Assembly: GCA_947497315.1 (NCBI GenBank)
Contig: CANMFX010000002.1
Coordinates: 744,001-808,000, forward strand
Origin: an uncultured Sphingomonadaceae bacterium
GTDB taxonomy: Bacteria; Pseudomonadota; Alphaproteobacteria; Sphingomonadales; Sphingomonadaceae
Reading direction: 5' to 3'
Length of the DNA: 64,000 nt
A program made the position numbers and the translations under genes. Shown in pieces: positions 55,136-62,807 of the stretch (position 1 is its first letter; every line of letters begins with the position of its first letter). The notes under the pieces are model-generated. The model had not been told where the DNA came from, ran no database searches, and saw only the letters and a program-made list of their open reading frames with translations.

Positions 55136-55405
55136 TTAGCTATCTCTCAGCTTCGCTATTTCACTTTCCAATTCCCGTGCGCCGCGTTCATCGGTTACAA
55201 TTTTTTCCAACGTTGCCACGCGCTCTTTCAGATATTTCATATCTTCCTGCATGCGCCGACCATCTTCACTTTCCGGTAGCCGCTCGCCAAGGAGCATCAG
55301 CTCTTTTTGCTTTTCCAGCATCTTGCTTTGATGACGGGTCCAGATGGCCAGGCCGCCGAGCAAAAATGGTGCGAGGGGTATCAATACCCATAGTTCATCG
55401 AACAT
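55136..55405 (-). CDS. Membrane-anchored coiled-coil protein, psp-linked paralogue 4
   Basis: An 89-residue protein: N-terminal membrane helix (LWVLIPLAPFLLGGLAIW) followed by YLKERVATLEKIVTD and ELESEIAKLRDS. Starts at the base where paralogue 3 stops. C-terminal region is almost identical to paralogue 5. Confidence 0.75.
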   Translation of the reverse strand: MFDELWVLIPLAPFLLGGLAIWTRHQSKMLEKQKELMLLGERLPESEDGRRMQEDMKYLKERVATLEKIVTDERGARELESEIAKLRDS

Positions 55406-55665
55406 CAGTTCAGCTCCTTCACTTCTGGCTCATCGCGCAGACTTTCAATTTGTCCGGCAACATCAAAACCCTTGTCCGTAACAATTCGTTCCAACACGCG
55501 CACCCGCTGTTCCAGTTGTTTGTTACTGACTGCATATTGAGCAGCTTTTTCGGCGGATATCTCGGACTGCATCTTCAATATCTTCTGCTGATGACTGGTC
55601 CAAATTGCAAAAACTCCAACGCCGATGCCGGCAAATGGGATCAACAGGGCTAGATATTCAATCAT
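55405..55665 (-). CDS. Membrane-anchored coiled-coil protein, psp-linked paralogue 3
   Basis: An 86-residue protein: membrane helix LALLIPFAGIGVGVFAIW and tail QLEQRVRVLERIVTD, then AGQIESLRDEPEV. The region just after the membrane segment (HQQKILKMQSEI) resembles that of paralogue 4 (HQSKMLEKQKEL). Confidence 0.75.
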   Translation of the reverse strand: MIEYLALLIPFAGIGVGVFAIWTSHQQKILKMQSEISAEKAAQYAVSNKQLEQRVRVLERIVTDKGFDVAGQIESLRDEPEVKELN

Positions 55666-55675
55666 ATTGATCTCC

Positions 55676-55996
55676 TTAGTTTTTCGGGGCGCGCAAGGCT
55701 TCGATTTCGTTTGTCAAACGATGACTATCATCGGTCACAATCCGCTCAACATTGGCAAGCCGGTCTTTCATCGATCCGATCTCGGCGCGCAGTTCTGCAT
55801 TTTCTTGTGTCAGCAGTTTGACGCGTTCTACCGCCTCGTTGTCCGTTTTCGGATAAACCGCTTTGCCCCACTGATTCTCAAGCGGATAGCCGTTTTTGAT
55901 CCGCATCCAGGTTGTTGCCACCCATCCCAGTGTTACGACTGCACAAGCAAATCCGATGGGCCACAATATAGAGGGGTTAGCTAAAATGCTTTCCAT
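55676..55996 (-). CDS. Membrane-anchored coiled-coil protein, psp-linked paralogue 2
   Basis: A 106-residue protein: membrane helix ILWPIGFACAVVTLGWVATTW, then RIKNGYPLENQWG, shared in form with paralogue 1 (RAKHGYPLEDEWG). The tail has SMKDRLANVERIVTD and NEIEALRAPKN. Starts with a 1-base overlap with the previous gene's stop. Confidence 0.75.
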   Translation of the reverse strand: MESILANPSILWPIGFACAVVTLGWVATTWMRIKNGYPLENQWGKAVYPKTDNEAVERVKLLTQENAELRAEIGSMKDRLANVERIVTDDSHRLTNEIEALRAPKN

Positions 55997-56295
55997 TATC
56001 CCTTCTCCCGCAGCGCTTCGATTTCATCTGCTGTTCGTTTGGCGGGATCAGTCGCGATCCGCTCCAGAACTGCAAGACGTTCCTGCAAGCGATCGATCTT
56101 GCCAACCAGTTCTTCATTTTCCGCAGAGAGCAGCTCAATTTTGCGATCGGCCTTTGGGTCATCCTTAGCGGTTGTCCCGCCCCACTCATCTTCCAGCGGA
56201 TAGCCATGTTTGGCCCGGATCCAATTGTTGATTATATAGCCAGCATAGCAAACGGCGATAATGGCGATAACAAATCCCGGTCCACCCCAATTCAT
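55996..56295 (-). CDS. Membrane-anchored coiled-coil protein, psp-linked paralogue 1
   Basis: A 99-residue protein: membrane helix GFVIAIIAVCYAGYIINNW, the RAKHGYPLEDEWG motif, a helical stretch, LQERLAVLERIATD and ADEIEALREKG at the C-terminus. It is 27 bases after pspC. Confidence 0.75.
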   Translation of the reverse strand: MNWGGPGFVIAIIAVCYAGYIINNWIRAKHGYPLEDEWGGTTAKDDPKADRKIELLSAENEELVGKIDRLQERLAVLERIATDPAKRTADEIEALREKG

Positions 56296-56322
56296 AATCA
56301 GTCTCCCTAAATTCTGTGTGGC

Positions 56323-56703
56323 TTAGCGCAGCTTTTCAATTTCATTCGAAAGTGCGCGGTTGTTACTGGTGTAGTATAATTCCATATCGGCAAGACGGCG
56401 GTCGATCTCACGAAATCGTGATTTGACATCGCGAGCGGTGCGGCGCGGGGATTGACGGACGCCTTGCCAGAATTCCCGATCCTCTCTGTCACCATAAAGT
56501 TCCATCGGTTTGGGATCAGCCGATTTTGCGGCGATCCAATAAGCAACCAAAGTCCATGGAAAGGCGAAAGTCACGGTAGCTATCACAGCGGCCAACCTGA
56601 CCCACATAACGTTTATTCCGGTATAGTCGGAAATTCCGGCGCATACTCCGCTCCATTTGGCGCGCTGTTTATCAAGATAAAATTTTGTGCGGATCGAAGC
56701 CAT
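56323..56703 (-). CDS. pspC: PspC-domain envelope stress protein
   Basis: PspC, 126 residues. The N-terminal PspC domain is clear: FYLDKQRAKWSGVCAGISDYTGINVMWVRLAAVIATVTFAFPWTLVAYWIAA. The C-terminal part ends with DRRLADMELYYTSNNRALSNEIEKLR, the same EIExLR ending as the paralogues. PspC and PspB in enterobacteria relieve PspA inhibition of PspF. It lies between pspB and the first paralogue. Confidence 0.9.
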   Translation of the reverse strand: MASIRTKFYLDKQRAKWSGVCAGISDYTGINVMWVRLAAVIATVTFAFPWTLVAYWIAAKSADPKPMELYGDREDREFWQGVRQSPRRTARDVKSRFREIDRRLADMELYYTSNNRALSNEIEKLR

Positions 56704-56705
56704 GA

Positions 56706-57008
56706 TTAGCGCCTTTCTTTTTTCAAGAGATTATCGAAATTTTCGAGTGTCGGTTTGGGTTCATTGCTTGCACCCGGTAATGCTGACTGCCGCCAGTCTG
56801 GATTGTCTGCTGCCATGATCCGTTCGATTGTCTCCATGCGTTCGTCCAATCGGCGTGCCATGATGTGCAAATCGTCGAGCAGTTGCTCGTCTTCATTGGT
56901 GATGGTTGCGGCCGTTTTCCATTTTGTAACATAGTGGAAAATGATCCACGGGAACGCGACAAACAAAGTGACAATCGCAAAAAACGGGATAAGATCGTTC
57001 GAGTCCAT
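56706..57008 (-). CDS. pspB: PspB-like envelope stress protein
   Basis: PspB, 100 residues: N-terminal membrane helix IPFFAIVTLFVAFPWIIFHYV then a leucine-zipper-like segment with LDDLHIMARRLDERMETIERIMAAD. The pattern matches the PspB layout. Its start overlaps the pspA stop by one base. The motif RMETIERIMAAD resembles the paralogues' RxxxLERIVTD. Confidence 0.88.
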   Translation of the reverse strand: MDSNDLIPFFAIVTLFVAFPWIIFHYVTKWKTAATITNEDEQLLDDLHIMARRLDERMETIERIMAADNPDWRQSALPGASNEPKPTLENFDNLLKKERR

Positions 57009-57691
57009 TATTTGTCACCTTTCTGGTCTGACTTCTTCATGGCCGCCTTCATAGCTTCCAATTCATCATCAACTTTGTCGCTGCTTTCCAGCGCAGCAAT
57101 CTGATTTTCTAGTGTCGCCGGCTCACCGCCCATCGTTAGCGCATCGGCACGGCCTTCGGCCTGGTCCACCTGACGTTCGAGATATTCAAATTTTGAAAAT
57201 GCATCATGGACTTTGTCGCCATTATACATTTCGCGAATTTTATAACGGTTCTCGGCGCTTTCGAGGCGGTTAACCAGACTGCTCTGGCGAGACCTTGCTT
57301 CCTGCAACTTCTTTTGCAGTTTGGCGATATCGCCTTCTGAAGCGCGCAGGGCATCGTCCAGTACCTGAATTTCAACGGTAAGCTGTTCTGCCATGTCAGC
57401 CGCTTTGCGTTTTTCCATCAACGCCGCCTTGGCGAGATCTTCGCGGTCCTTGGATAGCGCCAGTTGTGCCTTTTCGTTCCAGTCTTCGGTCAGCTGGTTG
57501 AGCTTATCAATATGCCGACGCATTTCCTTTTGGTCGGCAATCGTGCGCGCTGCAGAAGCGCGGACTTCAACAAGGGTTTCTTCCATTTCCAGGATGATCA
57601 TGCGGATCAGTTTTGATGGATCTTCCGCCTTATCGAGCATGTCCGTGACATTGGCGGCGATGATATCGCGCGTTCTTGAAAAAATACCCAT
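57008..57691 (-). CDS. pspA: Phage shock protein A
   Basis: PspA, 227 residues from ATG 57691 (MGIFSRTRDIIAANVTDMLDKAEDP). An all-helical ESCRT-III-like membrane protein with the N-terminal amphipathic helix and long coiled coil, including IRMIILEMEETLVEVRASAARTIAD. It protects the inner membrane and, in enterobacteria, inhibits PspF. It is 149 bases after a small exported peptide gene, with a strong hairpin between. Confidence 0.95.
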   Translation of the reverse strand: MGIFSRTRDIIAANVTDMLDKAEDPSKLIRMIILEMEETLVEVRASAARTIADQKEMRRHIDKLNQLTEDWNEKAQLALSKDREDLAKAALMEKRKAADMAEQLTVEIQVLDDALRASEGDIAKLQKKLQEARSRQSSLVNRLESAENRYKIREMYNGDKVHDAFSKFEYLERQVDQAEGRADALTMGGEPATLENQIAALESSDKVDDELEAMKAAMKKSDQKGDK

Positions 57692-57785
57692 GGTTAAACT
57701 CCGGTAGTTGCTAGCATTGTGCCTGGAATGGTTCGAACGTTCAGGCTGGTCTTCATAAAATTCTGTGTCTTCAATCTGGAAAGGT

Positions 57786-57830
57786 GGCCGGGACCGTACT
57801 TCGGCAAGGGGGAATGAAGGGGTCCCGGCC
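57786..57830 (-). promoter_or_regulatory. Perfect 10-bp hairpin between the leading peptide gene and pspA
   Basis: GGCCGGGACC and GGTCCCGGCC are perfect complements with a 25-base loop. It starts 11 bases after the small gene's stop. No long T tract follows on the minus strand (only ACCTTTCC). It may be a partial terminator, a processing barrier or an RNA-stability element that sets different levels of the first gene and pspA. Confidence 0.55.
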
Positions 57831-57840
57831 ATTTCGCCTG

Positions 57841-58023
57841 TCACGCCTTATAGCTGACAGTTGGGGAAATTGTACCATCTTCAGAGATGGTCGGGCCTTG
57901 TGCTTCGGCAGGGCCCACGGCGCTGATCAAAATCGTCAGGCTAAACAGCAACACGGAAATGATGGCAGAAACGTCGGTTCTGCTCAAATTCATTGATTTG
58001 CCTGTTTTCGTAGCTGCTGACAT
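57841..58023 (-). CDS. Small exported or membrane peptide, first gene of the psp transcript
   Basis: A 60-residue protein with a perfect GGAGGA site 5 bases before the ATG at 58023. The central hydrophobic stretch AIISVLLFSLTILISAVGPAEA is a signal or membrane segment, followed by a short Thr/Ser/Pro tail. No family was recognised. Its start lies about 50 bases downstream of the sigma-54 promoter, so it is the first product of the stress-induced message. Confidence 0.65.
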   Translation of the reverse strand: MSAATKTGKSMNLSRTDVSAIISVLLFSLTILISAVGPAEAQGPTISEDGTISPTVSYKA

Positions 58024-58075
58024 GTTGTCCTCCGTTTGGTCGATTTCCAGTCCCTTGCGGGTTCGAAACTAACAT

Positions 58076-58091
58076 TGCAGGAGCCGTGCCA
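58076..58091 (-). promoter_or_regulatory. Sigma-54 (RpoN) promoter for the psp operon
   Basis: On the minus strand TGGCACGGCTCCTGCA matches TGGCAC-N5-TTGCA with one mismatch (C for T), keeping GG and GC at -24 and -12. It lies between pspF and the small exported gene and points into the psp genes. pspF encodes a sigma-54 activator with the GAFTGA motif, so the pair is coherent. Confidence 0.8.
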
Positions 58092-58190
58092 GTTTTTTAA
58101 ATGATTGATATATTTAGATAATATAAGTTTTTGGAAAAATGAATATGGTATTAATTGCTATTTAATAGGAATTTGCACTATATATTGGTC

Positions 58191-59234
58191 ATGGAGCGCG
58201 AAAATCAGTTTGTTGGGGAGTCTGGAGCTTTCCTTGATGCAGTCGAAAAAGCCAGTCGGGCGGCCACTCTGGACCGTCCCGTACTTGTTATCGGAGAGCG
58301 CGGTACGGGTAAAGAGCTCATCGCTGAACGTCTCCATCGATTAAGCATGCGTTGGGATGGCCCTTTAGTTACATTAAACTGTGCGGCCATGCCCGAAACG
58401 TTGATCGAGGCTGAATTGTTCGGCCACGAAGCCGGTGCCTTTACGGGTGCGACTAAGAATAGAGTAGGGCGCTTTGAAGAAGCTGATGGCGGCACCTTGT
58501 TTCTGGATGAATTGGGAACATTGTCTTCCGCGGCGCAGGAGCGATTGCTCCGGGCGGTTGAATATGGCGAGATTACCAGAATAGGATCATCGCGACCACA
58601 AAAGGTGGATGTGCGGATCGTGGCGGCTACCAATGCCGACCTGCCGAAGATGGCGGACGAAGGGAAGTTCCGGGCGGATCTGCTTGATCGCCTGTCATTT
58701 GAAGTCGTGACGCTGCCGCCGCTACGCTATCGCGAGGGGGATGTTCCGGTTTTGGCCGACTATTTCGGGCGGCGCATGGCGGCTGAACTGGAATGGGAAC
58801 AATGGCCCGGCTTCGGTCAATTGGCATCCGAAGCGCTGGCACGCCATCAATGGCCCGGTAACGTCCGGGAGTTGCGTAACGTGATAGAACGCGCCGTTTA
58901 TCAATGGGGTGATTATACGCGCGCTGTCGATCATATCGTCTTTGATCCGTTTGAATCACCATGGAAGCCGAAAGAAATGCCTTCTCGGCAATCGCAGCCT
59001 GTTGAAACCCAAAACATACCGGAAAAAGCGGAACCTGCTCTAGCAGCACCGCCTGCGGAACCAGAGTTTGCGGCTGTTGATGATATGAAAGAAGCGGTTG
59101 AAGCGTTTGAAAAGCGCATCCTTGAAGCCGCATTGGCCAAATCCCGCTACAACCAGCGGCAGACTGCTAAAGCGCTCAATTTGACCTATGATCAGCTCCG
59201 GCACTCACTGAAACGCCACGATTTACTGGGATAG
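58191..59234 (+). CDS. pspF: Sigma-54-dependent activator PspF
   Basis: PspF, 347 residues from ATG 58191. It begins directly with the AAA+ domain (FVGESGAFLDAVEKASRAA), lacking a receiver or GAF domain, as in enterobacterial PspF. Walker A GERGTGKELIAERLH, the sigma-54 contact GAFTGA, Walker B GGTLFLDELGTL, and a C-terminal Fis-like HTH (QTAKALNLTYDQLRHSLKRHDLL) are present. The linker between (about 265-310) is Pro/Glu/Ala-rich. Divergent from the psp operon. Confidence 0.95.
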   Translation: MERENQFVGESGAFLDAVEKASRAATLDRPVLVIGERGTGKELIAERLHRLSMRWDGPLVTLNCAAMPETLIEAELFGHEAGAFTGATKNRVGRFEEADGGTLFLDELGTLSSAAQERLLRAVEYGEITRIGSSRPQKVDVRIVAATNADLPKMADEGKFRADLLDRLSFEVVTLPPLRYREGDVPVLADYFGRRMAAELEWEQWPGFGQLASEALARHQWPGNVRELRNVIERAVYQWGDYTRAVDHIVFDPFESPWKPKEMPSRQSQPVETQNIPEKAEPALAAPPAEPEFAAVDDMKEAVEAFEKRILEAALAKSRYNQRQTAKALNLTYDQLRHSLKRHDLLG

Positions 59235-59336
59235 GATTTGTTAGAACTATCCGCATAGAGCTCTTGAGGTGGTTCTCTTGAACAGAATACCACAAACCTT
59301 ATCTAAGTTATTCGAAACAATGGGATGTGAGGGCAT

Positions 59337-60695
59337 ATGAGTGAGCGCGGCGAGACGGCAACCAAACGGAATCTATGGACCCGCGCACAGGATATGGCCC
59401 TCAAGGCTCCACCGGAACGCAATCGCTATGTCGATTTTCTGAGAGCCTTTTCCATTCTTGCGGTTGTGATCGGTCACTGGCTGGTAGCAGCGCCTTATAT
59501 TGAAGACGGCGTGGTGCAGGGCGGGCATCTGCTCGGTATATTGCCGTGGACACAATGGCTGACCTGGAGCTTTCAGGTCATGCCGGTATTTTTTCTTGTT
59601 GGCGGCTTTTCACACGGGCTTTCCTGGTCCGCGAATTTGCGTAATAACGGTTCCTATGCGGGATGGTTTACGGGACGACTGCGACGATTGATCAACCCGG
59701 TGCTGCCGCTTTTCCTGATTTGGACAGCGTTCGCTCTGTTTGGCACCGCGATGGGCGTGGACCGGAAGATTGTTGAACTGGCGGCCCAGCTTGCGCTGAT
59801 CCCGGTCTGGTTTCTAGCGGTTTATCTGATGGTGGGGGCAGTCGTGCCCTATACATATGCTCTGTGGAAGCGCTTCGGCATGACATCATTCTGGGGGCTG
59901 GTCGCTGGTGCAATCGCCATCGATGCAGCAACCTTTGCGCTAAACATACCTTATGTGAATTTTGTGAACTTTGCCTTCATTTGGCTCGCCGTGCATCAAT
60001 TGGGATATGCATGGAGCGAAGGTTATTTTGCCAAACCCGCCAAAGCATTGATTTGGGGTATAGGAGGTTTGATAGCGCTCGGCCTGTTGGTTGGTTTTGG
60101 CCCTTATCCGGTAGCCATGATAGGCGTGCCGGGTGAACCGGTAAGCAATAGCATGCCGCCGACTATCGCCTTGCTGGCGCTTGGTAGTGCGCAGACTGGA
60201 CTGGTTCTTGCCTTGGAGCCTATGGGACGGCGGATGCTCGACAATCTCAAGATTTGGACCGGCGTTGTCTTGCTGAACGGTATGATCATGACGACCTATT
60301 TGTGGCATCTGACGGCGTTTGTTTTGGTGATGGTTGCAGCTTGGTTACTGGGCGGTATAGGTCTGGAAGCGGCTCCCGGCAGCAGCTCTTGGTGGCTGGC
60401 ACGACCGATCTGGTTTGCGCTTTATATCGCTGCCTTGCTTCCGCTGATCATGATTTTTGCGAAATATGAGCAAGCCGGAACGGGTGGGCAGGGTGAGAGA
60501 GCTGATCTACCACACTGGCGATTGATTGTCGGGCTGCTGTTCGTTTGTGCTGGCTTGGCAGCGACAGCAGCAATCAGCATTGCCAGCCCGCTCGGTGTTA
60601 CAGGTGTACGGTTGTGGGTGGTCGCAATGCCCTTTATCGGTGCGGCCTTTATCGGTTTCGGTCCGGCCCATAAGATCGCAAAGCGGCTCAGCTAA
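59337..60695 (+). CDS. Acyltransferase 3 family membrane protein
   Basis: A 452-residue polytopic protein of the acyltransferase_3 family. N-terminal RNRYVDFLRAFSILAVVIGHWLVA contains the conserved R/F...H pattern, and about ten hydrophobic segments follow. Such enzymes O-acylate sugars or lipids of the envelope. It lies 102 bases after pspF on the same strand, so cotranscription is possible. Confidence 0.85.
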   Translation: MSERGETATKRNLWTRAQDMALKAPPERNRYVDFLRAFSILAVVIGHWLVAAPYIEDGVVQGGHLLGILPWTQWLTWSFQVMPVFFLVGGFSHGLSWSANLRNNGSYAGWFTGRLRRLINPVLPLFLIWTAFALFGTAMGVDRKIVELAAQLALIPVWFLAVYLMVGAVVPYTYALWKRFGMTSFWGLVAGAIAIDAATFALNIPYVNFVNFAFIWLAVHQLGYAWSEGYFAKPAKALIWGIGGLIALGLLVGFGPYPVAMIGVPGEPVSNSMPPTIALLALGSAQTGLVLALEPMGRRMLDNLKIWTGVVLLNGMIMTTYLWHLTAFVLVMVAAWLLGGIGLEAAPGSSSWWLARPIWFALYIAALLPLIMIFAKYEQAGTGGQGERADLPHWRLIVGLLFVCAGLAATAAISIASPLGVTGVRLWVVAMPFIGAAFIGFGPAHKIAKRLS

Positions 60696-60720
60696 CTCTG
60701 GTCACTTATGAACAAGATAA

Positions 60721-60750
60721 AAAAAAGAGGGCTGTAAAGCCCTCTTTTCA
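60721..60750. terminator. Bidirectional terminator
   Basis: AAAAAAGAGGGCT GTAA AGCCCTCTTTT: a compact perfect stem with A and T runs on either side. It lies between the acyltransferase and the convergent PuuD-like gene and can serve both. Confidence 0.9.
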
Positions 60751-60768
60751 AAATCGTTTTAAATCACG

Positions 60769-61335
60769 TTAGCCGCCGAGATTGGCGTTCACCATGCAAT
60801 AGAGCATCGGCAAAGACAGCAGCGTATTCGTCCGTGAAGCCATCAGCGCCACCTTGGCCGCTGATGCTTTGGCATCTGCATCCGCTTCAACCATGCCCAA
60901 TACCTTTTTCTGGTTTGGCCAGATCAGGAACCAGACATTAAACGCCATGACCAGCGCCATCCACATGCCGATACCGATCAGCAAATAGCCTTCCTGCAAA
61001 AGGAGCGCCTGCGTCAGATATCCGGTCAGATGGGCGACAACCAATCCGGTAATCACCGTGAACAAAGCGGCCCAGCGAAAGTAGAAAAGAGCGCTCGGTG
61101 CGATATGCTTGGACACCGCCGGTTTGGCTTCATCAGGAATACTCGGCATTTGCGGGACCTGAACGAAGTTGAAATAATAGAGCAAGCCGATCCAGAGTAC
61201 GCCAAAAAATGTATGGAGCCAGCGGAAGACACCATTTACCTGGTCACCCAGTGGGCCGATGCCGACAATAACAAGTATGGCAAGCAACAAGCCCACCAGC
61301 ATCACCAAATTCAAATTTCCGAAAAACTTCGCCAT
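60769..61335 (-). CDS. PuuD-like urate hydroxylase family membrane protein
   Basis: A 188-residue membrane protein from ATG 61335 (MAKFFGNLNLVMLVGLLLAIL) with GGGAGA upstream. Four or so membrane helices. The pattern RWLHTFFGVLWIGLLYYFNFVQVP with conserved His resembles the N-terminal domain of PuuD urate hydroxylase; the C-terminal cytochrome c part is absent. Membrane heme or quinone coupling is possible; function in urate breakdown is not certain. Confidence 0.75.
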   Translation of the reverse strand: MAKFFGNLNLVMLVGLLLAILVIVGIGPLGDQVNGVFRWLHTFFGVLWIGLLYYFNFVQVPQMPSIPDEAKPAVSKHIAPSALFYFRWAALFTVITGLVVAHLTGYLTQALLLQEGYLLIGIGMWMALVMAFNVWFLIWPNQKKVLGMVEADADAKASAAKVALMASRTNTLLSLPMLYCMVNANLGG

Positions 61336-61510
61336 TATGATCTCCCCCAGTGTTGTCTGTAACAATGCAGTAATATTATGCCTTCAAGCCATTTTTGTCA
61401 CGGAAAAAGGCTGATCCTATCAGATACGCTCTTATGGACAGTTGCCCCGCAAACCATTTGTCACCATATGCGCTTTCTGAAAGTCATTCTAACAATGGAG
61501 AAAATTCTCA

Positions 61511-62116
61511 ATGTCCTTTGAACTTCCCCCGCTTCCTTATGCAAAAACCGCATTTGGAGATATGATCTCTGAAGCAACGTTCAACTATCACCATGGCAAG
61601 CATCACTATGCCTATGTAACCAAAACCAACGATGCGATTGCCGGTACGGATCACGCGGGTAAAAAATTGTCCGAGATCATAAAAGCTGCCGATGGCGGCC
61701 TGTTCAACAATGCTGCACAGGTGTGGAACCACAGCTTTTACTGGCTGTGCCTGAGCCCTGAGAAAAAGGAAATGCCGGCAGAATTGAAGAGCCGCATTGA
61801 AGCGGACTTCGGTTCTGTTGAGGAGTTCAAGGAGAAGTTCAAAGCGGAAGCCGTTGGTCATTTTGCCAGCGGCTGGGCCTGGCTGGTGCTGAACGGCAAC
61901 AAGTTGGAAATCACATCGCTGCACGATGCGGATAGCCCCGTTGCTCATGACATGAAGCCGCTCCTGACCATCGACGTATGGGAACATGCCTATTATCTGG
62001 ACTACCAGAATGCACGTCCGGACTATGTCTCTGCATTACTCGACAATGCGATTGACTGGGACTTTGTAGCCCAGAACTTAGACGGTGAGGGCGTAAGCCG
62101 CGCTGATCAGGGCTAA
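61511..62116 (+). CDS. sodB: Superoxide dismutase (Fe)
   Basis: SodB, 201 residues. Metal ligands His in HHGKHHYAYVT, His in NNAAQVWNHSFYW, and DVWEHAYYLDYQNARPDYV near the C-terminus. GGLFNNAAQVWNHSFYWLCL fits the Fe-type signature. No signal peptide, so cytoplasmic. Confidence 0.95.
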   Translation: MSFELPPLPYAKTAFGDMISEATFNYHHGKHHYAYVTKTNDAIAGTDHAGKKLSEIIKAADGGLFNNAAQVWNHSFYWLCLSPEKKEMPAELKSRIEADFGSVEEFKEKFKAEAVGHFASGWAWLVLNGNKLEITSLHDADSPVAHDMKPLLTIDVWEHAYYLDYQNARPDYVSALLDNAIDWDFVAQNLDGEGVSRADQG

Positions 62117-62139
62117 ACGTACCCTTGTATGAATTTCGG

Positions 62140-62174
62140 AACCGTGCCTCGTTGAACCGGGGCGCGGTTTTTTA
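62140..62174 (+). terminator. Intrinsic terminator after sodB
   Basis: AACCGTGCCTCG, a loop of about six bases and CGGGGCGCGGTT followed by TTTTTT (stem with a few mismatches), 24 bases after sodB. The end overlaps the convergent yciB stop. Confidence 0.75.
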
Positions 62175-62807
62175 TTGGGCTTCTTCCGCCTCTTCTTCAT
62201 CCTGACCAAGATCAAGACCGTGCCGCATCAGCATCGGGACGTTGGCGATGGCGAAGATGAAAGATAATATCGTGATGCCCCACACTTTCAGCGTCAGCCA
62301 CATGTCGAAACTGAGGGAAAGGCGCATCGCTTCGTTCAGTACCGCCATCGCGACAAAAAATATTGCCCAGTTTCGCGACAGTTTGAGCCAGCCCTCATCG
62401 GACAACCCTTCATAAGCAGCCTGCAGCAGATATTTGAGCATGGCCTTGCCGCGCAGCAATCCGACACCCAGTATCACCGCAAAGCCCAGATAGATAATCG
62501 TCGGCTTGATCTGGATGAAACGCGGATCGTTGAAATAGATGGTAAGAGCACCAAAGCCGATCACCAAAACCGCTGACAGCCAGAGCATGGGGGATATCTT
62601 GCCCAGTTTCCATTTGGAAACGATCACAGCAATCACGATAGCAATCATGAAAGCCGCGGTGCCGTATATTGCTGACAGGACCGGGTTGTCGCCAGGAACA
62701 GCGAATTTATAGGTTAGGAAAAAGACTAATAAAGGCCCGAAATCGAGCGCAAAGCCCAGACCCTTGTTTTCCTGTTTCGGTTCTATGTTGACGACGTCAT
62801 CACTCAT
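62172..62807 (-). CDS. yciB: Septation protein A / YciB family membrane protein
   Basis: YciB (IspZ), 211 residues, five or so membrane helices. Family motifs: LGFALDFGPLLVFFLTYKF, IKPTIIYLGFAVILGVGLLRGKAMLKYLL, and GWLKLSRNWAIFFVAMAVLNEAMRL. Usually implicated in septation or envelope maintenance. Overlaps the ftsY stop by 4 bases, so coupled. Confidence 0.93.
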   Translation of the reverse strand: MSDDVVNIEPKQENKGLGFALDFGPLLVFFLTYKFAVPGDNPVLSAIYGTAAFMIAIVIAVIVSKWKLGKISPMLWLSAVLVIGFGALTIYFNDPRFIQIKPTIIYLGFAVILGVGLLRGKAMLKYLLQAAYEGLSDEGWLKLSRNWAIFFVAMAVLNEAMRLSLSFDMWLTLKVWGITILSFIFAIANVPMLMRHGLDLGQDEEEAEEAQ

